From Lacinutrix sp. C3R15 (GTDB taxonomy: Bacteria; Bacteroidota; Bacteroidia; Flavobacteriales; Flavobacteriaceae): a stretch of DNA of 64,000 nucleotides. Under the pieces are notes generated by a model that was given only the letters and a program-made list of their open reading frames with translations, had not been told where the DNA came from and made no database searches. Numbering within the stretch: the stretch's first letter is position 1; each line of letters opens with the position of its first letter. Below are positions 25,592 through 34,887 of the stretch, one piece after another. The position numbers were made by a program, and so were the translations under genes. The stretch lies in contig NZ_JAHKPZ010000012.1 of NCBI RefSeq assembly GCF_018860825.1, forward strand, positions 62,001-126,000, read 5' to 3'.

Positions 25592-26600
25592 AAAATTAAC
25601 ACTAATAGGCTTATTTTTTACCAGTATTGCGTTTTCACAAAACTACCAAACCACAGAAGAAATAGACAATGCTTGTGCACAATTAGGATTTATGGCAGAT
25701 GAAGAAGCTGAAATTGCTGTTGATAGAATTTTAGAGCAAATTGGTTTGTTTAGAAACTTCGTTCTACAACAATGTCCTGATATAAATAATGCAGTAGCTA
25801 AAAACATTAAAACATCAACGGGTGATGTTATGCGCTACATTTTATATGATAATGATTTTTTTAACCGTATCAATGACAAAGCAGCTAACGATTGGGCAGC
25901 AATAAGTATTTTAGCACATGAAATTGGACATCACTTAAACGGACATTCACTTAACAATAAAGGTAGTAACCATAAATACGAGTTAGAAGCAGATTATTTT
26001 AGCGGTTTATCTCTTGCCAAAATGGGAGCTACTTTAGAACAGGCTCAAAGTGCAATTAACACTTTAAAATACGAAAAAGCTACACGAACACATCCTGCTA
26101 AAAAAGACCGATTATTACAAATAGAAAAAGGTTGGAGCTTTGCAAATGATATTGAAAATCAAGAGGAAGAAGAAGAAGTGGTTTCTAAAAATATAATTGA
26201 AGATTTCCCTGTATATCCAGGATGTACAGGAACCAATTCTGAATTAAAAAAATGCTTTAATTTAAGCCTTAGAAATCATTTAGTTAGTAATTTCAACGCA
26301 GGTATAGCAAATGAAATTGGTTTAACATCTAGATGCATTAAAAAAGAAAAAAAATACAATGAAACCACCAATGAATATACCGAAAAATGTACTAAATATC
26401 AACCCATAAAAATTCATAGTATGTTTAAGGTTTCTAAAAATGGCGACGTTGTATTTATTGGAGCAAGAGCTCCACATACAGAATTGCAAAATGAAGCAGA
26501 GCGAATTATTAATTTATTACCAAAGATGATTCCAGGAAAACTAAAAGGTAAAAACGTTAGTGTTCCTTTTTCTTTACCCATCGCATTTATAGTTCAATAA
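25584..26600 (+). CDS. Secreted M48-like zinc metalloprotease fused to a TonB C-terminal domain (paralog 2)
   Basis: The 338-residue protein has a signal peptide ending near AFSQN. The shared protease module has HEIGH at 112-116 and ELEAD with E133. After a short acidic linker, residues about 205-338 match the Bacteroidota TonB C-terminal domain: FPVYPGC, then FKVSKNGDVVFIGARAPHTE, AERIINLLPKM and VPFSLPIAF. Normal TonB proteins have an N-terminal membrane helix and Pro-rich linker; here a protease replaces both, so classic energy transduction is unlikely. The TonB domain may dock on an outer-membrane receptor or serve as a recognition domain. The gene overlaps paralog 1 by 8 bases and precedes paralog 3 by 8 bases. 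Confidence 0.85.
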   Translation: MIKKLTLIGLFFTSIAFSQNYQTTEEIDNACAQLGFMADEEAEIAVDRILEQIGLFRNFVLQQCPDINNAVAKNIKTSTGDVMRYILYDNDFFNRINDKAANDWAAISILAHEIGHHLNGHSLNNKGSNHKYELEADYFSGLSLAKMGATLEQAQSAINTLKYEKATRTHPAKKDRLLQIEKGWSFANDIENQEEEEEVVSKNIIEDFPVYPGCTGTNSELKKCFNLSLRNHLVSNFNAGIANEIGLTSRCIKKEKKYNETTNEYTEKCTKYQPIKIHSMFKVSKNGDVVFIGARAPHTELQNEAERIINLLPKMIPGKLKGKNVSVPFSLPIAFIVQ

Positions 26601-26608
26601 TTAGAAAT

Positions 26609-28057
26609 ATGAAACTAAAATTATTTTTTTTTCTGCTTCTTTGTACACAAATTACTATTTCCCAAAACTACCAAACCATCGAAGAAATAGACGATGCTTG
26701 TGCACAACTTGGCTTTAGCAGTAATGAGGAAGCAGAAATAACAGTCGATAAAATATTAGATGCTGTTGGATTGTTTAGAAATTTTATCATTCAAGAATGT
26801 CCCGATATTAATAATGCAGTAGCGAAAGTTATTGAAATATCTGAAGGATATAAAGAACGCTACATTTTATATGATAATGGCTTTTTCAACAAAATTGATA
26901 ATACAGCCAAAACAGATTGGGCTTCCATTAGTATTTTAGCGCACGAAATTGGGCATCACTTAAACGGTCACTCTTTAAACAATGAAGGCTCTAATCATAA
27001 ATTTGAATTAGAAGCAGATTACTTTAGTGGCTCTGCTCTAGCAAAAATGGGTGCAAGTTTAATAGAAGCGCAAAGTGCCATTGCAACCTTAAGATATGAA
27101 AAAGCAACACGTACACATCCTGCTAAAAAAGATCGTTTAATTGCCATTGAAAATGGTTGGAAAAAAGCAAACCATATAAAAAAGGTTGTAGTTAATACTA
27201 AAGAAAACGATAACATTATTGTTTTTGATTTAAACAAAGATTTACAAGAAAAAAATCTCAAAAAAGGTTTAGATTTATATAATTTAAGCCAATATATTAG
27301 TGCTGCAGAACACTTTGTAAAAGCATTTCAATATAGTAATGGTAAAGAAACAATATACTTATATTATGCAGCTTCGGCATATGTTTCTGAAAAAAATTAC
27401 GATCAAGCACTTAAGTACTATTTAACTATTTTAAGAACTGGAATAGAAACATTAGATGCTGAAAAACAAAATTTAGTATATAAAAATATAGGTTTAATTT
27501 ATAGTATTCAAAATCGTAATGATGAAGCATTAAAATTCTTTGATTTTGTATTGCGAAAAAATCCAAATGATGTTATTATTCTTCAAAATAAAGCTAATGT
27601 ATATTATAATTCTGGTGACCTTGTAACCTTTGAAAAGGAGCTAAAAAAAATAGAACGTATCACTCCTGAAAATATAAATGTTATATATAATCTTGGTGTA
27701 CTGTCTATGGAAAAAAAGAACATAAACGATGCCATTACATATTATAAAAAGGCACTAAAAATTAACCCAGAACACAAAAACTCCCTATTAAATATTTCTG
27801 CCGCTATTTTATCTCAAGAATTGCCAATTGTTGAAGAAATGAATAACCTAGGTACTACTCCTGCCGAAAACAAACGTTATGACAAATTAACAGTAAAGCG
27901 CATAGCGCTATATAAAGAGGCAACAGTGTATTTAGAGCGCTATATTGCTGTTGATAGCAGTAATATAGAAGTATTAAACACCACATTAAACGTGTATAAA
28001 ACAATTGGAGATCAAAAAAACATAAAACGCATAATAAATTTGCAAAATCAACAATAA
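26609..28057 (+). CDS. Secreted M48-like zinc metalloprotease with TPR C-terminal region (paralog 3)
   Basis: The 482-residue protein has a signal peptide (FFFLLLCTQITISQ). The protease module has HEIGH at 112-116, E133 and THPAKKDRLIAIENGWKKA. About 270 residues of tetratricopeptide repeats follow (for example QYISAAEHFVKAFQYSNG, NRNDEALKFFDFVLRKNPND, NINDAITYYKKALKINPEH). TPRs bind peptides or partner proteins, so the C-terminus may select substrates. Its N-terminal 190 residues are closely similar to paralogs 2 and 4, showing recent duplication or concerted change of the protease part only. It is separated by 8 bases and 1 base from its neighbours, clearly in one operon. Confidence 0.87.
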   Translation: MKLKLFFFLLLCTQITISQNYQTIEEIDDACAQLGFSSNEEAEITVDKILDAVGLFRNFIIQECPDINNAVAKVIEISEGYKERYILYDNGFFNKIDNTAKTDWASISILAHEIGHHLNGHSLNNEGSNHKFELEADYFSGSALAKMGASLIEAQSAIATLRYEKATRTHPAKKDRLIAIENGWKKANHIKKVVVNTKENDNIIVFDLNKDLQEKNLKKGLDLYNLSQYISAAEHFVKAFQYSNGKETIYLYYAASAYVSEKNYDQALKYYLTILRTGIETLDAEKQNLVYKNIGLIYSIQNRNDEALKFFDFVLRKNPNDVIILQNKANVYYNSGDLVTFEKELKKIERITPENINVIYNLGVLSMEKKNINDAITYYKKALKINPEHKNSLLNISAAILSQELPIVEEMNNLGTTPAENKRYDKLTVKRIALYKEATVYLERYIAVDSSNIEVLNTTLNVYKTIGDQKNIKRIINLQNQQ

Positions 28058-28058
28058 T

Positions 28059-30239
28059 ATGAATGTTACGCATCAATTAAAACTATTTCTTTTTATCAGT
28101 ATCCTATCTAGTACTAGCATTGCTTATTCACAAAATTACCAAACTATTGAAGAAGTAAACGATGCTTGTTCTCAACTAGGTTTTAATAGTGATGAAGATG
28201 CAGAAATTGCTGTAGATCGCATTTTAGATGAAATCGGTTTATTTCGAAATTTCACCATTCAAGAATGCCCTAATATTAATAACGCAGTAGCTAAAAACAT
28301 TGAAATATCTCCAGGTCAGAAAGAACGTTATATCTTATACGATGCAAACTTTTTTGACAGAATTGAAGAAAAAGCAAACAATCGTTGGGCAGCAATAAGT
28401 GTTTTAGCACATGAAATTGGGCATCATTTAAATGGGCATTCTTTAAATAATGAAGGTTCTAATCATAAGTTTGAATTAGAAGCCGATTATTTTAGCGGAC
28501 TAGCTTTAGCTAAAATGGGTGCCTCTAAAGAAGAAGCACAAAGTGCTATTATGACGATAAAATACGAAAAAGCTACAAGTACGCATCCTGCTAAGAAAGA
28601 TAGGTTAATAGCTATAGAAAACGGATGGAACAAAGCAAAAGGTATTACCAATGTAAAAACGGTAGAAGAAGAAAACGAAGACATTGCATTTGATTTGTAT
28701 AGAAAAGGTGAAAAATCATTTGAAAACCATGATTTTAGTAAAGCCTTACAGTTTTTTGATAAAGCGAAATCATTAGGCTATAAAGATGCGTATTATTATT
28801 TATCACATATCTATTATACAGGATTATCTGTAAAAGTAGACTATAAAAAAGCATATACCTATGCAAAAGAAGGCTACGATTTAGGTTCTATTCCTGCAAC
28901 CTATCAGCTAGGTAAGTATTTAGCAAACGGAACAGGTGTTACTAAAAATAAAACTGAAGCAAATCGCTTGTTTCAAAAAGAATATCAAATAAAATGGTTT
29001 AAAGATCAATACAGTAAATACAAAACACCTTTTCATGCCTATGCTATTGGTTATATGTATTCTGAAGGATATGGAGGTGTACAAAAAGATGAAGAAATTG
29101 CCGTAATGTGGTATAAACATGCAGCTGTTAGTGGTAGTCTTACTGCTATTGGTAATTTAGGAGTATTATATGAAGAAGGTAATGGAATATCAAAAGATAT
29201 AATCGAAGCTGTAAAATACTATAGAAAAGCAGCAGAACTGGGACATGTTAACTCCATGACTAATTTAGGCTCTAAATATAGAGCTGGCGAAGGAGTTACA
29301 AAAAATATAGAAACTTGTATTTATTGGTATGAAAAAGCGCTAGAAAATGGAAGCCCAGAAGCCATGGTGAAATTAGGTAGTATGTATATTAAAGGAGAAG
29401 AAATAGAACAAGATATAACATTGGGACTCTCCTATTATGAAATGGGATTAGCTTATAAAACATCTTTATATGGCGATATTGGAAATTATTATTTTAATAA
29501 CTTTAATAGACAAAAAGCTTATGAATATTATAAACTTGGTGCAGATCTAAATGACGTGACAAGTATGTCTAATTTAGGATTGTGTTATGATGGAGGTTAC
29601 GGAACAGAAACCAATTGGGAGAAAGCTGTTTATTACTATAAAAAAGCAGCAGCGCAAGGTAGTGCTTTTTCCATGCGAAACTTAGGCGAGTTTTATTACT
29701 TTGGTGTAGGTGGTTTATCTCAAGACACCTATAAAGCTAAACGCTTGTTTCAAGAAGCTGCCGATTTAGGTAATGATTTGGCAAAAACCTATCTTAAGGT
29801 TATTAAACATATAGAAAATAGAGATTACGTGATGGTTTCTAATTCTAATTATGATAATCGTTTATATATTACTGAAGAAGAAATTGCAGAAGAATACCCA
29901 GCTTATCCGTATGTTTATGATAACTATTATGGCAATTGGGTTCTTAAAGTAAATTACCAATTTGGTAGTAATACGCGAGCGGTTCAAATTTTTCCAATTA
30001 CGCAAGAAACAGAAGATAATGATGAATTATATTTTAAAAATTATTCTCCTTGCGCTCCTTTATATAAACCAAATGGATCGCATGATGTTTCTATTAGAAA
30101 TGTAGATAGCAATGGATATAGAGCAATAAAATATCTTTATTATCAAGGAATATTTCATCTAGATTCTGGTAAAGATAAAGTAATGATAAAAGCACCTGTT
30201 GCCTTATGTTGGGTACCTAAAGAAAAGACTATAGACTAA
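28059..30239 (+). CDS. Secreted M48-like zinc metalloprotease with Sel1-like repeats (paralog 4)
   Basis: The 726-residue protein has a signal peptide (LFISILSSTSIAYSQ). The protease module has HEIGH at 118-122, E139 and THPAKKDRLIAIENGW. A run of about ten Sel1-like repeats occupies about 215-580 (for example AAVSGSLTAIGNLGVLYEEG, KAAELGHVNSMTNLGSKYRA). A C-terminal region of about 130 residues, rich in Tyr and without a recognised family, starts near NYDNRLYITEEEIAEEYP. Sel1 repeats are protein-interaction solenoids. It is the last gene of the four-gene cluster; a weak hairpin follows at 30278-30308. Confidence 0.87.
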   Translation: MNVTHQLKLFLFISILSSTSIAYSQNYQTIEEVNDACSQLGFNSDEDAEIAVDRILDEIGLFRNFTIQECPNINNAVAKNIEISPGQKERYILYDANFFDRIEEKANNRWAAISVLAHEIGHHLNGHSLNNEGSNHKFELEADYFSGLALAKMGASKEEAQSAIMTIKYEKATSTHPAKKDRLIAIENGWNKAKGITNVKTVEEENEDIAFDLYRKGEKSFENHDFSKALQFFDKAKSLGYKDAYYYLSHIYYTGLSVKVDYKKAYTYAKEGYDLGSIPATYQLGKYLANGTGVTKNKTEANRLFQKEYQIKWFKDQYSKYKTPFHAYAIGYMYSEGYGGVQKDEEIAVMWYKHAAVSGSLTAIGNLGVLYEEGNGISKDIIEAVKYYRKAAELGHVNSMTNLGSKYRAGEGVTKNIETCIYWYEKALENGSPEAMVKLGSMYIKGEEIEQDITLGLSYYEMGLAYKTSLYGDIGNYYFNNFNRQKAYEYYKLGADLNDVTSMSNLGLCYDGGYGTETNWEKAVYYYKKAAAQGSAFSMRNLGEFYYFGVGGLSQDTYKAKRLFQEAADLGNDLAKTYLKVIKHIENRDYVMVSNSNYDNRLYITEEEIAEEYPAYPYVYDNYYGNWVLKVNYQFGSNTRAVQIFPITQETEDNDELYFKNYSPCAPLYKPNGSHDVSIRNVDSNGYRAIKYLYYQGIFHLDSGKDKVMIKAPVALCWVPKEKTID

Positions 30240-30453
30240 TGAAGATTTCTAAAACCAGAAAACTACATATTTAGGACACGATACAAAACCAAAGTTGGTG
30301 TCGTTTTTAGAACTAACAATGTGGTTTTATTAGACCCCTTTAATAGTGTAAAATTATATCCTTAGGAAACAAAAGAAATACTTGTAGCTATTGCAAATGT
30401 ACTGTTAATTAAAAGCACTACACTTCTAGTTATATTCTTTTGTTTCCTAAGTA
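30240..30453. other. Gap after the protease cluster: weak hairpin and possible gene remnant
   Basis: No intact gene is seen. ACCAA-AG-TTGGT with outer ACGA/TCGT pairs and a T run at 30278-30308 could terminate the protease operon. The plus-strand frame from 30276 reads TRYKTKVGVVFRTNNVVLLD onward, hits TAG at 30363-30365 and continues EETKEILVAIAN-like, which faintly resembles a decayed PH-domain protein. Evidence for the remnant is weak. Confidence 0.3.
30361..30451. repeat. 91-bp element bounded by a perfect 17-bp inverted repeat
   Basis: CTTAGGAAACAAAAGAA at 30361-30377 is repeated as its exact reverse complement at 30435-30451, with 57 bases between. The right arm ends 2 bases before the stop codon of the minus-strand gene at 30454. 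It may be an mRNA 3' stem for that gene or a small non-autonomous insertion. No second copy was seen in the window. Confidence 0.7.
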
Positions 30454-33400
30454 TTAAAACCCAAAGCCAAGTTTAAAAGCCAATCGCAAACCATCATCAC
30501 TATTAAAAGCAGAAACATTTGCGGTAAACATATCTATCATAGTTACAAAAACACCACCTCCAAAAGAGGTGTTCCAGCTATCACTATTATAAGCAGAATT
30601 TGCAACTAAAGCATCATCTACCCAAATACGTCCATAATCTGCACCTCCATAAACTCCAATTCCTATAGGAATTAAATTTGTTTTTAGATTTAAAAATTTA
30701 AGTCGTAAATCGGTACTTTGCACCAATGCACTTTTACCAGTGAAACGTTCATTTCTATACCCACGTAAACCTGTATTTGCTCCTAAAGTAGCTGCTTGAT
30801 AAAACTCAAAGTTATCTCCTAAATTAAAATGTCCAGAAAAATTAGTGGCTAAAACTAATTTACCACTTGGTATTAATTTATAATCAAAACCTAGTTCTGG
30901 TATAATATAACCAAAGCCTTTACCAGAGTCTACATTATTTTTAAAACCTATTTGTAATCCAAATTGCATACCTAAAGTAGGAAATGCTTCATTATCTTTA
31001 TTTTGAAAAGAATATGTAGCATCTGCTCCATAAAACGCATCACTAACTTCGTTTCCTTCACCTATAAATTGATTTATAAACCTTCCGTTAGTTCGTTCTA
31101 CTTCATTAGATTCATACAGAATACCAGCTTTAAAATAACCACCTAATTGTCCGCGCCATATTAAAGAAGGGTTTACACCAAAGGATCTTATTTTAACACG
31201 ATTATAATCCATACTAACTAGATCATCTGCTTCAAAATTAGGAGTAGAATTACCATAATCAAAAAAGTTGATTGCATAATTTGGGCTATTAAAATGTACA
31301 TCTAAACCAAAGTTTAATCCTTTAAAAACGTTAGCGAATTCTCCTTTGTAATTTAATTCAAAACCATTGGTAGCAAAATAATACGCTGCAGAAATGGTAT
31401 GCTGTGAAGTAAACGGGTTTCGTTCAAAACCATAAACAGTGTAGGTGTTTGAAACTCCTAATTTTAATCCATCATCTGGATTAGAACCAATAGTTGGCAA
31501 AAGTTCATTTACATTATTTTTTAATTTTTTGTAATTATATACATTGGTTTCATAATCATCTGTAAATTTTTGATGCCCATTTTTAGTTAGTATCGTATTC
31601 TTTTTAGACTTATAATCGTAAAAAGTAACTTTCTTTCCTTGTTCTATATGGTAAACATCATTGTTTTGCCCACCAATGAATCGTACTCGCATTTGGTTTT
31701 TAGCATCTTTTCCAAATACATGAAACGTATCCTCATCATCTAAACCATAAACCCAAATTTCTTTAGTTGTCTCGCTGTTATACGTACGCTCATGAAAAAT
31801 GTCTGCCTTTTCACCTCCTTTAATTCTATAGGCTGTAACTTTTGTTTTTCCATCAGGTAAACGTTCTACATCAAACCAATCGTCTTTATTGGTTCCTTTT
31901 ATAACTGCATATTTATTTACTAAATTGTAATATCTATCTGCTATTTTTTGAAGGTTAGCACGACGTGCTTTTAAGGTTTCTTTAATTTTATTGGTTACTT
32001 CGCCTCTAACTTCTTCTGGAAAATTTAAAAATGCTTTATCAATCACTTCATCTGTAATTCCTTCTTGAATGGTTTTTACTTGTGCATTCCATACCTCTTT
32101 ATCAGACTGCATAATAAATTCCATATCTAAAGGATAAGGCTCAACGTTAACCCCTTTTACATCTACCAAATCGTCATCATATTTTCTTAATAATCTAGCC
32201 ATTGGCATTATGGCAACTGCAGAAGTAAGCATTGCTCCGTCTGACATGATAGAAAAAACCTGATCTCTATCTCTAGGCAACGGTCTGTACACTTTTTTAT
32301 CATTTTCTTTAAACTCTAACCAACGCCATTGGTCTTGGTGTCTATCCCAATCTCCAATTAGCATATCAAATAATCGCGCTTTAATATAAGCTGCTTCATC
32401 CATTACTAAGTCTTCATCTTTGTGCAGTTTATCCATAACATCTGAAGTACTTAAAACCGTATTAGAAAACCCAAAACTAGCTTGATCTCCATGACCATCA
32501 GACGCATGCTCTTCAATCATATATAGTTCATCACCAAAATGTGTATTAAAATCTCCTAAAGCATTTTGTTTTGGCACATAATATAATTTGGGGTTTAAAT
32601 GATACACACCAATAGCATCCGACAAATCACCAACCGTAAGAAGTGCATAAGGATGTGATCCTGTAAATACATCTAGAATTAAATCTTCGGCAGCAGTATC
32701 ATCAAAATTTCCATCTAAATACTGGTCTTTAAAAAAAGCGGCTTGTAAATACTGTGTACCTTGTTTTCGTACAGCACGCATTACGTATTGTTTTTTACCA
32801 TCTTTTGTAATTAAACGAAGGGATTTAGACTGTGTTCCACCTCCACGCCTACCAACAGTTACACCTCCAAAAAGCGTATCTAAATTTACTGTTGGAGCAG
32901 CAACATTGGTACTATAAGTATCTCTATATCGTTTTCCCCAAAGAAACTTAGTAATACCAGATTTAGTGGTTTCTTCTGCGGTATAAATAGAAGCTGTTTT
33001 TTCTTTCGGAAAAGTTTCTGGGTAGGTTGTATCTATAGTATTAACATCAGACTCTAGTACTTGGGTTTTAAATACTATTTTATTGTCTGCAACCGAATAA
33101 AAACGCACATACGAAGAACCATCTTTAAACACATCAAGTCTTGCATAACCAGGAGTTCCGTAAGAGAATTGTCCGCCTCCAACATTTCTGGTTGGTGTTA
33201 CCTTAGAGCCAGAACCACTAACAATTTGACGCATATTATCCTGCTCTAGATACTGCAAGTTATGCTCATGACCAGAAACAAAAATAACTTTTCTGTTTTC
33301 TTGCGAAATAGTTATAAGTCTTTTTCTTAGTTCGTTATATCTTTTGTTTTGTATATCTGCATTAGAAACACCTGTAGTAATACGTAAAAGGTTTTTAAGA

Positions 33401-34143
33401 GTACCTAAAACAGGAATAGGTTTCATATGGCTTTTAAAATCGTATTGTCCACCATGCAAACCATTAGTATATAAAGGATGATGTAATGCTACAATAGTAG
33501 TTTTACCTCTTGCTTTTTTTATCAAGCTACTGTATTCGTTAAAAAAAAGTTCTCTGGTTTTTATCTCACAATCATCATTTATGGTAGGATGCTTATTCCA
33601 ATTGGTTACAAACCATTGCGTGTCTATTACAATTAATTCTACATCGTCTGATATATGTACTTTTTCAATAGGACAACCGTTTTCTGGTAAAAAAGTATTT
33701 TTACCTAAAGCTTTTTCAATAAACTTTTCTTGACGTTTTAATCCTTTAAGACCATCACTATACCAATCGTGATTACCTGGAATAAAAAGCGTATTCCCTT
33801 TAAAATTTGATGTTGTTTCTGTTTGAACATCTAATTGATGCTCTGCAAACTCTCGGTCTTTATGGCCTTTATCTGGTAACCCTTTTGGGTAAATATTGTC
33901 TCCAAGAAAAATGGCAGTACTATTCTTTGAAGCTTTAGATAACTCGTCTTTAAATACTTGAAGTGTTTTAGAAGATTCTCCTAAGGGAGAGTTACCACCA
34001 TCACCAATTAAATAAAAAGAATGCGCAATTTCTTTATCTGGAAAAGTAGTTTTTGTTATTGTAGTATCATATTGAGGTTTAAAAGTAGCACAAGAACTAA
34101 TAAACAAAAAAAGGAGGAATATATAAGGGGATTTTTTAACCAT
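30454..34143 (-). CDS. Surface lipoprotein: metallophosphatase, kinase-like middle segment, Omp85-type beta-barrel
   Basis: The 1229-residue protein begins with a lipoprotein signal (SSC, Cys18). Residues about 40-350 are a calcineurin-like metallophosphatase with the full motif set: GDGG (47-50), GDNIY (81-85), GNHDW (123-127), HH (221-222) and GHEHN (291-295). The C-terminal about 340 residues are a surface-antigen/BamA-type barrel (TGLRGYRNERF, final GFGF). The middle holds a Gly-rich stretch VGRRGGGTQSK (430-440) before KKQYVMRAVRK, then LIGDWDRHQDQWRW (595-608) and PLPRDRDQVF (621-630). This order resembles the CotH/Fam20/HipA kinase-like fold, which is my inference. The phosphatase part is likely held at the cell surface or in the periplasm by the barrel. 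Confidence 0.85.
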   Translation of the reverse strand: MVKKSPYIFLLFLFISSCATFKPQYDTTITKTTFPDKEIAHSFYLIGDGGNSPLGESSKTLQVFKDELSKASKNSTAIFLGDNIYPKGLPDKGHKDREFAEHQLDVQTETTSNFKGNTLFIPGNHDWYSDGLKGLKRQEKFIEKALGKNTFLPENGCPIEKVHISDDVELIVIDTQWFVTNWNKHPTINDDCEIKTRELFFNEYSSLIKKARGKTTIVALHHPLYTNGLHGGQYDFKSHMKPIPVLGTLKNLLRITTGVSNADIQNKRYNELRKRLITISQENRKVIFVSGHEHNLQYLEQDNMRQIVSGSGSKVTPTRNVGGGQFSYGTPGYARLDVFKDGSSYVRFYSVADNKIVFKTQVLESDVNTIDTTYPETFPKEKTASIYTAEETTKSGITKFLWGKRYRDTYSTNVAAPTVNLDTLFGGVTVGRRGGGTQSKSLRLITKDGKKQYVMRAVRKQGTQYLQAAFFKDQYLDGNFDDTAAEDLILDVFTGSHPYALLTVGDLSDAIGVYHLNPKLYYVPKQNALGDFNTHFGDELYMIEEHASDGHGDQASFGFSNTVLSTSDVMDKLHKDEDLVMDEAAYIKARLFDMLIGDWDRHQDQWRWLEFKENDKKVYRPLPRDRDQVFSIMSDGAMLTSAVAIMPMARLLRKYDDDLVDVKGVNVEPYPLDMEFIMQSDKEVWNAQVKTIQEGITDEVIDKAFLNFPEEVRGEVTNKIKETLKARRANLQKIADRYYNLVNKYAVIKGTNKDDWFDVERLPDGKTKVTAYRIKGGEKADIFHERTYNSETTKEIWVYGLDDEDTFHVFGKDAKNQMRVRFIGGQNNDVYHIEQGKKVTFYDYKSKKNTILTKNGHQKFTDDYETNVYNYKKLKNNVNELLPTIGSNPDDGLKLGVSNTYTVYGFERNPFTSQHTISAAYYFATNGFELNYKGEFANVFKGLNFGLDVHFNSPNYAINFFDYGNSTPNFEADDLVSMDYNRVKIRSFGVNPSLIWRGQLGGYFKAGILYESNEVERTNGRFINQFIGEGNEVSDAFYGADATYSFQNKDNEAFPTLGMQFGLQIGFKNNVDSGKGFGYIIPELGFDYKLIPSGKLVLATNFSGHFNLGDNFEFYQAATLGANTGLRGYRNERFTGKSALVQSTDLRLKFLNLKTNLIPIGIGVYGGADYGRIWVDDALVANSAYNSDSWNTSFGGGVFVTMIDMFTANVSAFNSDDGLRLAFKLGFGF

Positions 34144-34217
34144 TTATCTATAAAATTTAATTCTCTAAGATAAAAATTAGTCGGCTTTTAAAAATGTAAT
34201 TACAGATTAATTAGCTT

Positions 34218-34886
34218 TTATTCGGTTTTTAGCGATTTAATATCTGTAATTAATTGTGCCACAGAAGCTCTGTTTAAGCCATTATAGATACCTCGAATAT
34301 GTTTATTCTTATCTATTAATAAAAAGTTTTCGGTATGCAGAAAATCATCTATATTTTTTGGTTCTCCCAAATCATTTTCTACAAAATACTGTTCTCTACC
34401 TAAGCTATAAATTTCATTTTTATCACCTGTAACCAAATGCCATTTGTGGTCTATAACCTTATGGTTTTTAGCATATGTTTTTAAAACCGACACAGAATCT
34501 GTGGTTGGCATTACCGAATGCGATAGTAACAATACGTCATCATCTTCTTTAAATACCTCTTGTACCTTAGCCATGTTTCCTGTCATTTTTGGGCATATTC
34601 CTGGGCAGCTAGTAAAAAAGAAATCTGTAATATAAATCTTATTTTCAAAGGTTTTTTGCGTAACCTTTTCTCCTAATTGATTGGTTAATGAAAAGTCTGG
34701 AATTTTATGAAATGCTTTTTCTTCTGCTGTATTAGGCGTTATCCATTTTGGCGTAAAAGATTCGTCGTTATAATATGGTAGGTACGCTACTCTACTGTTT
34801 TCTTCTACTTTTATATTTTCTTTTTTAACTTCTTTATTACAGCTAAAAAAAACCAGCACTAAAAGAATAGATAGGTATTTCATCAT
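34218..34886 (-). CDS. SCO1/SenC family copper-binding lipoprotein
   Basis: The 222-residue protein has lipobox FFSC (Cys16) and a thioredoxin-like SCO domain. The copper ligands are readable: Cys94 and Cys98 in FTSCPGICPK and His184 in DDFLHTENF. SCO proteins deliver copper to, or reduce, the CuA site of cytochrome c oxidase. Here the gene is not near oxidase genes; it is the third gene of an operon (YHYH protein, MORN-repeat protein, SCO) driven by the ECF-type promoter at 36420-36449. A more general copper-handling or thiol role in the envelope stress regulon is therefore possible. It starts 1 base after the upstream stop. Confidence 0.92.
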   Translation of the reverse strand: MMKYLSILLVLVFFSCNKEVKKENIKVEENSRVAYLPYYNDESFTPKWITPNTAEEKAFHKIPDFSLTNQLGEKVTQKTFENKIYITDFFFTSCPGICPKMTGNMAKVQEVFKEDDDVLLLSHSVMPTTDSVSVLKTYAKNHKVIDHKWHLVTGDKNEIYSLGREQYFVENDLGEPKNIDDFLHTENFLLIDKNKHIRGIYNGLNRASVAQLITDIKSLKTE

Positions 34887-34887
34887 A

